Assembly: GCA_031273515.1 (NCBI GenBank)
Contig: JAISRU010000034.1
Span: 1-5,058, forward strand
Source of the DNA: Bacteroidales bacterium
GTDB lineage: Bacteria > Bacteroidota > Bacteroidia > Bacteroidales > WCHB1-69
Length of the DNA stretch: 5,058 nucleotides
Direction: 5' to 3'
The translations under genes and the position numbers were made by a program. The notes under the pieces are model-generated. The model did no database searches. It worked only from the letters and a program-made list of their open reading frames with translations, and was not told the origin of the DNA. Shown here piece after piece: positions 1 to 5,058 of this stretch (position 1 is the first letter of the stretch; each line of letters starts with the position of its first letter).

Positions 1-164
1 GAATGAATTGCTTCTACAGGACATACATCTGAGCATGCACCGCAATCAACACATTCGTCAGGATTAATAGAATAAACATCACCTTCCGTGATTGCCCCTA
101 CCGGACATTCGCCCATGCAACTGCCGCAGGCAGTACATACATCGGGATTAATTGAATAAGCCAT
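1..164 (-). CDS. 2[4Fe-4S] ferredoxin, 3' end cut by window edge
   Basis: Small soluble bacterial-type ferredoxin, a cytoplasmic low-potential electron carrier for anaerobic redox enzymes. The 54 visible codons run from the ATG at 164 to the window edge with no stop. Two typical cluster-binding motifs are present: C10-x2-C13-x2-C16-x3-C20-P and C38-x2-C41-x2-C44-x3-C48-P. Each half supplies three Cys to one [4Fe-4S] cluster and the fourth to the other. The halves are internally repeated: both contain the segment SINPD just before their first Cys and end CPVxAI. Close Bacteroidota relatives are about 55-60 residues, so only a few residues should be missing. The ATG is preceded by an A/T-rich leader without a Shine-Dalgarno site, as is usual in this phylum. 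It lies 134 bp downstream of the rubrerythrin gene on the same strand and appears to have its own promoter. The family call is secure; the redox partner cannot be told from sequence. Confidence 0.95.
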   Translation of the reverse strand, partial: MAYSINPDVCTACGSCMGECPVGAITEGDVYSINPDECVDCGACSDVCPVEAIH

Positions 165-198
165 AATTTCAAAATTTATAAATTGTTATTTCAATGTT

Positions 199-232
199 GC
201 AAAAATAGCATTTTCAGCTATATCACAGCACA
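199..232 (-). promoter_or_regulatory. candidate Bacteroides-type promoter of the ferredoxin gene
   Basis: Read on the minus strand, 207-199 is TATTTTTGC, a full match to the Bacteroidota -7 consensus TAnnTTTG followed by a pyrimidine. A -33-like TGTG (consensus TTTG, one mismatch) lies 21 nt upstream at 232-229, within the usual 19-21 nt spacing. The implied transcript would start near position 193-196, giving a leader of about 30 nt before the ATG at 164. The -7 match is seen directly; use as a promoter is inferred. Confidence 0.45.
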
Positions 233-237
233 CTGTT

Positions 238-266
238 TCGTTATTTAAAATAATTATAAATAACGA
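238..266. promoter_or_regulatory. AT-rich palindrome, possible PerR/Fur-like operator or hairpin
   Basis: Two perfect 10-bp arms, TCGTTATTTA (238-247) and TAAATAACGA (257-266), flank a 9-nt centre. Inside, 245-259 reads TTAAAATAATTATAA, which matches 13 of the 14 defined positions of the Bacillus PerR box TTATAATnATTATAA. The palindrome ends 5 bp upstream of the candidate ferredoxin -33 element and begins 33 nt after the rubrerythrin stop, so an operator role is plausible. It is an alternative that it simply forms a hairpin at the end of the rubrerythrin transcript, but there is no U-tract in that direction. On the plus strand it is followed by CCTTTTTCTTTT, terminator-like, yet no plus-strand gene leads into it. 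The high AT content makes chance similarity a real possibility. Confidence 0.35.
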
Positions 267-298
267 CCTTTTTCTTTTGAATATCAATCATTTATAAA

Positions 299-877
299 TC
301 AATAATTTTCCGCTTTCAATTCAAAGAACGCCTGAGGGTGATTACATGAGGGACAAATTTGTAAGGATTTCTCTCCTTCATGCACATAACCGCACTTGCT
401 GCACATCCATTTTACCTTGACAGGTTTCTCGAAAACAGTATTGTTCTTTACATTTTCGTACAATTTCAAATAACGCAATTCATGTTCTTTTTCAATCGTT
501 GCGATGATTTTGAATTTGGCTGCAATCGCAGGAAATCCTTCCTGTTGTGCAATTTCTGCAAACTGAGGATACATCATGGTCCATTCTTCGTTTTCTCCTT
601 TTGCTGCTTCCTGCAAATTATGTAATGTATCCCCGATAATTCCGGCAGGATAACTCCATTTGATTTCGGCAGTGCCGCCTTCCATAAAACGAAATAATAT
701 TTTCGCATGTTGCTCTTCCTGTGAGGCTGTTTCTCTGAATATATTTGCTATTTGTATATATCCTTCTTTTTCAGCCTGTTTTGCAAAGAACGTATAACGG
801 TTCTTCGCCTGAGATTCGCCTGCAAAGGCTATCAGTAAATTCTTTTCTGTCTGGGTATTCTTGATACTTTTATCCAT
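299..877 (-). CDS. rbr: rubrerythrin (NADH peroxidase-type, diiron plus rubredoxin domain)
   Basis: Cytoplasmic non-haem iron peroxidase that reduces hydrogen peroxide to water in anaerobes and micro-aerotolerant bacteria, taking electrons through its own rubredoxin site. At 192 residues it has the standard family length. Residues 1 to about 145 form the ferritin-like four-helix domain. The diiron ligands are recognisable: E21 in the GESQAKNRY helix, E54-x2-H57, E95 and E98, and E129-x2-H132. Residues 157-190 form the rubredoxin domain with C159-x2-C162-G and C175-x2-C178, a [Fe(SCys)4] site. All expected ligands are present, so it should be active. The ATG at 877 starts the normal family N-terminus; the leader is A/T-rich with no Shine-Dalgarno. 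It follows the asparagine-synthetase-like gene by 49 bp, so read-through from that gene is possible, but a separate stress-responsive promoter is more usual for this family. Identity is very secure. Confidence 0.97.
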   Translation of the reverse strand: MDKSIKNTQTEKNLLIAFAGESQAKNRYTFFAKQAEKEGYIQIANIFRETASQEEQHAKILFRFMEGGTAEIKWSYPAGIIGDTLHNLQEAAKGENEEWTMMYPQFAEIAQQEGFPAIAAKFKIIATIEKEHELRYLKLYENVKNNTVFEKPVKVKWMCSKCGYVHEGEKSLQICPSCNHPQAFFELKAENY

Positions 878-890
878 ATTATGATTTTAT

Positions 891-917
891 TTAATTGTTA
901 CAATGTTATTAATTGTT
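891..917 (-). promoter_or_regulatory. rubrerythrin leader with 9-bp direct repeat and weak -7 box
   Basis: The 49-bp gap upstream of rubrerythrin contains a 9-bp direct repeat, TTAATTGTT, at 891-899 and 909-917, exactly 18 bp apart. Between and across the copies, the minus strand reads TAACATTGT (908-900), one mismatch from the Bacteroidota -7 box; no convincing -33 element sits at the right distance. The segment 893-907 (AATTGTTA then CAATGTT) recurs with a 3-nt insertion at 181-198 in the ferredoxin leader. The repeat is seen directly; promoter function is a weak inference. Confidence 0.25.
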
Positions 918-926
918 GTTGTCTAT

Positions 927-2762
927 TTAGACCTGAACAAAACTGTCCTTCAACCCATTTACCCAAAGTAAATAGCTGTAATACCGAAAAGTAAACTGCT
1001 GAAAAGAATGATTATCCGAAGAATACAACTTATCCCACAGTTTCATCACCAAATCTTTATTTATTATTCTTTCCGTATCGTCCAACAGTTGAATTTGTTT
1101 TTTCAAGTCTGTATTCATTGCATACCACCATTCTTGTGCCAAATGAGTATTTGGCAGTGATTTTTTCCATTGTATCTCGTTCGGAACAATGCCGACCATG
1201 GCGCTACGAAGCAAATACTTATTCCATCCGTTATGAATTTTAAACGTGGACGGCATCGCAAAAACCGCTTCTGCCAATTTGACACTATTCGAAAACGGAC
1301 TTAAACTATCCATCCCAAAACAGGCGGCAGTCTGTTCCTCCAAACGAAGGATGGTCGGTAAAGATAAGGTATAGCTTTCAAATAGCCAGTCATTCAATAC
1401 CTGTTTTGCTTGTCCCGATATGCTGTGTGTTCCGATGGCGCTGTAATCGCGGTTGAAAAATTGCAAACAATTACACTCCCTCTCTTTGCAATGAAGAGCA
1501 GTATTTCGAGCCATCAAACATTCCCGTATCCAGTCTTTAAACATCCATTGTGAACGAAGAAATCTGAAAAAAGGAGCAAAATATCGGGCATATCCTCCGA
1601 ATAATTCATCTCCTCCCTGATCTCCAATCATAGCATTCATGCCGTGTTGTTGCGCCTTTTCCATCATTTTATATCGGACAAAAGCATCCATACTGAAAAC
1701 AGGAAGATGTTGTTTCTGGATAAGCATCCCCAATTGTTCAATTAGCTGTCGAGGAGAAAAGGAAATATTGACCCATTCCGTTCCTGTTTGTGTCGTCATT
1801 TGTTCTATCCGAGCGAGACTTTCCTCCGAATGTAAATATCCGGAAGTAAATGCCGTTATTTTCACGTCCGGATTTATCTTTCGGGCGCAATAGAGTAAAG
1901 CAGCGCTATTTATGTCGCCGTCTATCCCGACGGCAATTTCGGTATTACCTTTGATATTATTGCCAACACTTTCCAAAACCAACTGACGAACCGTATCTAT
2001 ATAAAACGACTCCTCATATTCATTATAGCCTCCCTTACAGTTTTTATAAGGAAGCGTGTAATATGGTTTTTCGGTCAATGAATGATCCGTTATTGAATAT
2101 TCAAGGTAATGCGACGGTGTAAGTGCATGAATATCCGAAAAGAAAGACTGTTTGCAACTTGTAACATCTCTTCCTGACAGAAAGTCTGCTACTGCATTGA
2201 CGTTGATTTTCCCGCTTTCTTTTAAAGTTGAAAATAAAGTGTTGCTTTCCGAAGCGATCCCAAAGTGTGTGTCGGTTTGACAATAAAACAAAGTCCGATT
2301 GCCAAAATGGTCGGCGGCTGCATACAGTTTTTGCTTATTTGCATCCACTACAATCAGTGACCAGTATCCGTCAAAAGAAGCAAATGCGTTTGTTCCCTCC
2401 TCTAAGTACAAACAAAGGGCAGTTTCGGCGTCGGAATTGCTGATACAACCGACATTCCGATGAACGATTTTCTCTGTCAGCTGACTGCGATTGAATAATT
2501 TTCCTGCAAAAAGCATCACTACATTATCCGATTTTGCCAGATAATGATGATCTTCTCCTTCATGGAAGCATGTTACCGCAGTCAGGACAGCAGGCATAGC
2601 GGGGTCGTAAGCGGAGAACAAACCTTCTTTGTTGAAAAAGAATGTTCTTTGCTCTTTCGTCCCCCGATGTGCAAGCGTGGCAAGGGCGTCATCCACGGCT
2701 GTTTTTAGAATGCAGGCAGGGGGAGCGTTTGTTTCATTGACAAGGGCAACCAACCCATTCAT
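927..2762 (-). CDS. asparagine synthetase B-like protein lacking catalytic motifs
   Basis: The 611-residue protein has the two-domain layout of class-II glutamine-dependent asparagine synthetases, with near-normal length. Residues 1 to about 200 match the Ntn glutaminase fold: LAHRG (30-34), SDAE (110-113, SDTE in the family), SFDGYWSLIVVD (129-140), DHFGNRTLFY (151-160) and IASE (169-172). Residues about 250-611 match the synthetase fold: FTSG...SEE..AR (305-318), GDQGGDELFGGY (380-391), LPTILR (468-473) and GWNKYLLR (512-519). Key residues are changed. The N-terminal nucleophile Cys is Asn (M1-N2-G3). NGEIYN has become AGKLFN (86-91), and the family's GHRRL segment is not visible. The PP-loop SGGLDSS reads DGDINSA (281-287). 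Neither glutamine hydrolysis nor normal ATP pyrophosphatase chemistry is therefore expected. The frame is intact, so the protein is probably maintained. The ATG at 2762 lies 7 nt after the lipoprotein stop, with AGGA 11 nt upstream, suggesting translational coupling. The fold is secure; the function is unknown. Confidence 0.85.
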   Translation of the reverse strand: MNGLVALVNETNAPPACILKTAVDDALATLAHRGTKEQRTFFFNKEGLFSAYDPAMPAVLTAVTCFHEGEDHHYLAKSDNVVMLFAGKLFNRSQLTEKIVHRNVGCISNSDAETALCLYLEEGTNAFASFDGYWSLIVVDANKQKLYAAADHFGNRTLFYCQTDTHFGIASESNTLFSTLKESGKINVNAVADFLSGRDVTSCKQSFFSDIHALTPSHYLEYSITDHSLTEKPYYTLPYKNCKGGYNEYEESFYIDTVRQLVLESVGNNIKGNTEIAVGIDGDINSAALLYCARKINPDVKITAFTSGYLHSEESLARIEQMTTQTGTEWVNISFSPRQLIEQLGMLIQKQHLPVFSMDAFVRYKMMEKAQQHGMNAMIGDQGGDELFGGYARYFAPFFRFLRSQWMFKDWIRECLMARNTALHCKERECNCLQFFNRDYSAIGTHSISGQAKQVLNDWLFESYTLSLPTILRLEEQTAACFGMDSLSPFSNSVKLAEAVFAMPSTFKIHNGWNKYLLRSAMVGIVPNEIQWKKSLPNTHLAQEWWYAMNTDLKKQIQLLDDTERIINKDLVMKLWDKLYSSDNHSFQQFTFRYYSYLLWVNGLKDSFVQV

Positions 2763-2769
2763 GCACTCA

Positions 2770-3138
2770 TTATTCCTGAATGAAAATCTCCTGTTCTGTT
2801 TTTCCTTCCGCTTTCAACGAAACTACAGAGCCTCCTGTATAGAGTTTTCCATTTATTTCTTTCGATGCAACTACCCGTAAGTTCACCTCTCTGTCCCACG
2901 TGCCTTCGTACTGACCGGCTTCATCCGTATAGACAGTTCGTTTGACTTTTTCCGAATAATTGTCATCCCCGAAGACAAGTTTGCATGCCGGAACAGGAAT
3001 TATTGATCCGTCCGAATATTGCATCGACACCTTAATAATTGCTTTGTACAGTATCTCTTTCTTACAAGAGAAACTACAAACAGCTAATAACGAAATAAAT
3101 ACAACGACGTAAAATGTTTTTCTGTGGTTCATACTCAT
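2770..3138 (-). CDS. small predicted lipoprotein, function unknown
   Basis: A 122-residue exported protein that I do not recognise as a named family. It starts MSMNHRK, followed by a hydrophobic stretch (about residues 9-20) and a Cys-containing end at C21-S-F-S-C25-K-K-E. C25 is the more likely lipidated residue, because Ser-Cys-Lys-Lys-Glu is a common start for Bacteroidota lipoproteins; C21 (LAVC) is an alternative. The remaining ~97 residues look like one beta-sandwich. The segment YTDEAGQYEGTW (about 70-81) resembles the TDxxGxY turn seen in carboxypeptidase-regulatory-like and other Ig-like domains, followed by alternating beta-strand patterns. No catalytic motif is visible. Anchoring in the outer membrane or periplasmic face is inferred. 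A second in-frame ATG at 3132 (Met3) would serve equally well. It is the first gene of the leftward cluster, 7 nt ahead of the asparagine-synthetase-like gene and divergent from the cyclophilin gene. Confidence 0.75.
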   Translation of the reverse strand: MSMNHRKTFYVVVFISLLAVCSFSCKKEILYKAIIKVSMQYSDGSIIPVPACKLVFGDDNYSEKVKRTVYTDEAGQYEGTWDREVNLRVVASKEINGKLYTGGSVVSLKAEGKTEQEIFIQE

Positions 3139-3153
3139 TTTTTTTGCTCGAAA

Positions 3154-3187
3154 ATTGAATAGTTCTACTTTTTTTTAGTAATATTGC
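3154..3187 (+). promoter_or_regulatory. candidate promoter for the cyclophilin-pheS unit
   Basis: ATTG at 3154-3157 (TTG core of the -33 element) is followed after 21 nt by TAATATTGC at 3179-3187, one mismatch from the Bacteroidota -7 box TAnnTTTG plus pyrimidine. Transcription would begin near 3190-3194, leaving a leader of about 80 nt before the ATG at 3275. Spacing and sequence fit; activity is inferred. Confidence 0.35.
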
Positions 3188-3206
3188 TATCCGAAAAATT
3201 GATATT

Positions 3207-3215
3207 GCAAAATTA
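3207..3215 (-). promoter_or_regulatory. candidate -7 box for the lipoprotein gene
   Basis: The minus strand reads TAATTTTGC from 3215 to 3207, a full match to TAnnTTTG plus pyrimidine, about 69 nt upstream of the ATG at 3138. The only nearby -33-like element, TTTG at 3234-3231, is 15 nt away, shorter than the usual 19-21, so the call rests mainly on the -7 match. Confidence 0.35.
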
Positions 3216-3274
3216 CATTTTATTCTGATACAAAACGAGTTTCCATAAATAAATCTTTAAAAAAAAATATCGAC

Positions 3275-3886
3275 ATGAGAAAAATAATGTTTTTATTCGC
3301 AGTGAATGCGGTTTTATTCAGCACGACGGCAAATCTTTTTGCCCAACAGACAAATAATAATCAAGGAAAAATGAACTCCAAAGAAACGGTGGTGTTATTA
3401 AAAACCAACATGGGGGACATGAAAATCAAACTCTACAACGAAACGCCCTTACACAGAGATAATTTCGTGAAATTGGTAAAGGAAAAATATTACGATGGAT
3501 TACTTTTTCATCGAGTCATTCCTAATTTCATGATACAGGGTGGAGATCCTGATTCAAGAAATGCTCCTGCGGGCAAACGTTTGGGTATGGGAGGACCGGG
3601 ATATACAATTCCCGCAGAAATAGTCCCGCAATTCACGCATAAAAAAGGAGCTTTAGCCGCTGCACGCATGGGCGATCAGGTAAATCCCAAAAAAGAATCT
3701 TCAGGATCGCAGTTTTATATCGTGCATAACAATAATGGCACGCCTCATTTAGACGGAGCTTATACCGTTTTTGGAGAAATAATCGAAGGAATGGACATTA
3801 TCGATAAGATAGCAATGGTCAAAACAGATGCTGCCGATCGACCAACAGAAGATGTTATCATACTGAGCGCTACTATCGTAAAATAA
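3275..3886 (+). CDS. cyclophilin-type peptidyl-prolyl cis-trans isomerase, exported
   Basis: Catalyses cis-trans isomerisation of Xaa-Pro bonds, probably helping protein folding in the periplasm. The first 23 residues form a Sec signal peptide: MRKIM, a hydrophobic stretch, then L-F-A before Q24, the likely cleavage site. A short polar Asn/Gln-rich linker (24-37) precedes the cyclophilin domain (about 38-203). Hallmarks are FHRVIPNFMIQGGD (78-91) with catalytic R80 and pocket residues F85, M86 and Q88, then GSQFYI (144-149) and LDGAYTVFGEI (159-169). The position equivalent to human CypA Trp121 is H158, as in many bacterial cyclophilins. The domain is complete and should be active. The ATG at 3275 gives a proper signal peptide; the leader is A-rich with no clear Shine-Dalgarno. 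It is followed 14 nt later by pheS on the same strand, so co-transcription is likely, though no functional link is obvious. Confidence 0.95.
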   Translation: MRKIMFLFAVNAVLFSTTANLFAQQTNNNQGKMNSKETVVLLKTNMGDMKIKLYNETPLHRDNFVKLVKEKYYDGLLFHRVIPNFMIQGGDPDSRNAPAGKRLGMGGPGYTIPAEIVPQFTHKKGALAAARMGDQVNPKKESSGSQFYIVHNNNGTPHLDGAYTVFGEIIEGMDIIDKIAMVKTDAADRPTEDVIILSATIVK

Positions 3887-3900
3887 TTGCGACAAGGATA

Positions 3901-4923
3901 ATGAATGAACATCTGAAACATATCAGAGAAGAGATTGATGCCTTTTCGACAACGTCGGCAGAGGAAGTGGATAAATTTCGTCTGAAATATTTGGGTAAAA
4001 AAGGAATACTTACCGCTCTGTTTGACGATATTCGTACAATTGCGCCCGAAAAACGGAAAGAGTTTGGGGAAAATGTCAATACCTTAAAGAAAATCGTACA
4101 GGAAAAGGTAGAGCAACTCCGACAAACGATAGACAATAATCGGTCGCAAAAGACAGAAATGCTTGATTTAAGTCGTCCTGCCAACAGTCTTTCTTTGGGA
4201 TCGCGACATCCTGTTTCCATCGTTATGCAGCAAATTTGTCAGGTATTTGAAAAAATCGGATTTACTGTAACAGAAGGTCCCGAAATTGAAGACGACTGGC
4301 ATAATTTTGAAGCTCTGAATTTTCCGCCGGAACACCCCGCAAGAGATATGCAGGATACCTTTTTTATCGAAAAAAATCCTGATATTGCATTGCGTACGCA
4401 TACGTCGTCGATTCAGGTACGGATCATGGAAAACAATCCTCCTCCTATTCGGGCAATTTGTCCGGGACGTGTCTTTCGGAATGAAGTAGTTACGGCTCGT
4501 TCACATTGTATTTTTCACCAAATAGAAGGACTTTACATCGACAAACATGTTTCTTTTGCCGATATGAAACAGACACTGTTGTATTTCGCCAAAGAGATGT
4601 TTGGTTCACATATAAAGATCCGTTTGCGTCCTTCTTATTTTCCGTTTACCGAACCTTCTTCCGAAATGGATATTTCCTGCGATATTTGCGGTGGAAAAGG
4701 ATGTAATTTATGCAAATATTCCGGATGGGTCGAAATACTTGGATGCGGTATGGTCGATACGAATGTCTTGGAAAACATGCATATTGATCCTGATAAATAC
4801 AGCGGTTACGCTTTTGGAATGGGCGTGGAACGTATGGCTCAACAGTTATACAAAACAAAAGATATTCGTCTGCTTTTTGAAAATGATATTCGGTTTTTAA
4901 AGCAATTTCAATCCCTGTGTTAG
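3901..4923 (+). CDS. pheS: phenylalanyl-tRNA synthetase alpha subunit
   Basis: Class-II aminoacyl-tRNA synthetase catalytic subunit. With PheT (not in this window) it forms the alpha2-beta2 enzyme that charges tRNA-Phe in the cytoplasm. The 340 residues match the usual bacterial length. Residues 1 to about 85 form the N-terminal helical tRNA-binding arm. The catalytic core follows: motif 1 around HPVSIVMQQI...TEGPEIE (103-130), motif 2 with RVFRNE (190-195) and FHQIEG (205-210), the phenylalanine-pocket segment RPSYFPFTEPSSE (243-255), and motif 3 YAFGMGVERM (303-312). A304 aligns with E. coli Ala294, the residue that sets the size of the amino-acid pocket. A four-Cys insertion, C260-x2-C263-x4-C268-x2-C271, precedes GWVEILGCGMV and probably binds a metal; similar insertions are known in many bacterial PheS. 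AAGGA (3894-3898) lies only 2 nt before the ATG, too close for an ideal ribosome site. The start is supported by family length. Stop codon TAG. Confidence 0.98.
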   Translation: MNEHLKHIREEIDAFSTTSAEEVDKFRLKYLGKKGILTALFDDIRTIAPEKRKEFGENVNTLKKIVQEKVEQLRQTIDNNRSQKTEMLDLSRPANSLSLGSRHPVSIVMQQICQVFEKIGFTVTEGPEIEDDWHNFEALNFPPEHPARDMQDTFFIEKNPDIALRTHTSSIQVRIMENNPPPIRAICPGRVFRNEVVTARSHCIFHQIEGLYIDKHVSFADMKQTLLYFAKEMFGSHIKIRLRPSYFPFTEPSSEMDISCDICGGKGCNLCKYSGWVEILGCGMVDTNVLENMHIDPDKYSGYAFGMGVERMAQQLYKTKDIRLLFENDIRFLKQFQSLC

Positions 4924-4935
4924 CGTCGATAAATT

Positions 4936-4971
4936 GACAAGTGAAAATGTCGCGAAGCGACGGGTATTGTC
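4936..4971 (+). terminator. nested inverted repeat after pheS, weak terminator candidate
   Basis: Thirteen bases after the pheS stop, GACAA (4936-4940) and TTGTC (4967-4971) enclose a perfect 5-bp stem with a GAA loop, GTCGC-GAA-GCGAC (4949-4961). The hairpin could fold in the pheS transcript, but no run of U follows it, so it is not a standard intrinsic terminator. It may equally be part of the repeat-rich tail. Confidence 0.25.
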
Positions 4972-4990
4972 TTGAACTGTGATTTATCTG

Positions 4991-5058
4991 ATTGGCGTCG
5001 CCTTTCTCCTTCTTGCTCGGCAGAAGCAAACACGTTTGCCTCTGCTCTCGCTTCGTGC
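4991..5058. repeat. GC-richer tail with strong hairpin, possible dispersed repeat edge
   Basis: No gene is supported after the pheS stop. The last 68 bases contain 38 G or C (about 56 percent), clearly above the surrounding DNA. GCAGAAGCAAAC (5020-5031) and GTTTGCCTCTGC (5034-5045) form an inverted repeat pairing at 11 of 12 positions around a 2-nt centre. TCGCTTCG (5048-5055) is the exact reverse complement of CGAAGCGA at 4953-4960. This resembles the edge of an intergenic palindromic repeat unit, but the window ends inside it and only one copy is visible, so dispersal is not shown. Confidence 0.4.

Noticed and set aside
380..625. 81-codon plus-strand frame inside rubrerythrin
   Set aside because: It is fully antisense to rubrerythrin; its Cys/Phe-rich sequence merely mirrors the rubredoxin-domain codons.
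927..2762. Functional asnB (asparagine synthesis) annotation
   Set aside because: Overall similarity would give this label, but the nucleophilic Cys and the PP-loop are both altered, so assigning the reaction is not justified.
2759..2770. Alternative ATG at 2770 overlapping the lipoprotein stop (TAATG), ahead of the AsnB-like gene
   Set aside because: It is in another frame and reads only Met-Ser-Ala before a stop. It cannot supply the missing Cys; the in-frame Cys codon just before Met1 does not follow a start codon.
927..3138. RiPP or lasso-peptide cluster around the AsnB-like protein
   Set aside because: Lasso cyclases share this fold, but no precursor peptide, leader-binding protein, transglutaminase-like protease or transporter is visible nearby.
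3166..3180. TACT-T7-AGTA inverted repeat in the divergent intergenic region as a terminator
   Set aside because: The stem is only 4 bp and AT-rich, and no gene ends there; it is probably chance in a T-rich stretch.
3363..3373. Internal start (Met33) in the cyclophilin gene, preceded by AAGGA, that would give a cytoplasmic form without signal peptide
   Set aside because: The AAGGA is only 3 nt from the ATG, Bacteroidota rely little on such sites, and the upstream start gives a clean signal peptide. A dual product cannot be supported from sequence.
3873..4220. 115-codon minus-strand frame opposite the 5' half of pheS
   Set aside because: It lies almost entirely antisense to a confidently identified gene and has no family features.
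4646..5029. 127-codon open frame on the minus strand crossing the pheS 3' end and the tail
   Set aside because: Most of it is antisense to pheS, it shows no recognisable domain, and its start lies inside the hairpin region. It is best explained as a chance frame opposite a real gene.

Overview
The window looks like chromosomal DNA from an anaerobic member of the Bacteroidota, most likely order Bacteroidales. The support is indirect: an AT-rich genome, A-rich leaders mostly without Shine-Dalgarno sites, several matches to the Bacteroides -7 box (TAnnTTTG), a short 8-Cys ferredoxin of the usual Bacteroidales type, a rubrerythrin, and a small lipoprotein with a Cys-Lys-Lys-Glu start. No tRNA, rRNA, CRISPR array, transposase or phage gene is visible.

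The left 3.1 kb is read leftward. In transcription order it holds a small predicted lipoprotein (3138-2770), a 611-residue asparagine-synthetase-B-like protein 7 nt downstream (2762-927), a rubrerythrin (877-299) and a 2[4Fe-4S] ferredoxin cut by the window edge (164-1). The first two are probably co-transcribed. Rubrerythrin (peroxide detoxification) and ferredoxin (electron carrier) suit an oxygen-sensitive anaerobe. Their leaders share a motif, and an AT-rich palindrome resembling a PerR/Fur box lies between them.

The right part is read rightward from a 136-bp divergent intergenic region. It holds an exported cyclophilin-type peptidyl-prolyl isomerase (3275-3886) and, 14 nt later, pheS, the alpha subunit of phenylalanyl-tRNA synthetase (3901-4923). 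The last 135 bases are non-coding, become GC-richer, and contain a near-perfect 12-bp hairpin and other inverted repeats, perhaps the edge of a dispersed repeat.

The most unusual item is the asparagine-synthetase-like protein. It is full length and uninterrupted, but it lacks the N-terminal catalytic Cys of the glutaminase domain (Met-Asn-Gly instead of Met-Cys-Gly). Its ATP-pyrophosphatase loop is also degenerate (DGDINSA where SGGLDSS is expected). This suggests a pseudoenzyme or a much-changed activity, paired with an uncharacterised lipoprotein. The rest of the window is ordinary housekeeping and stress-defence content.
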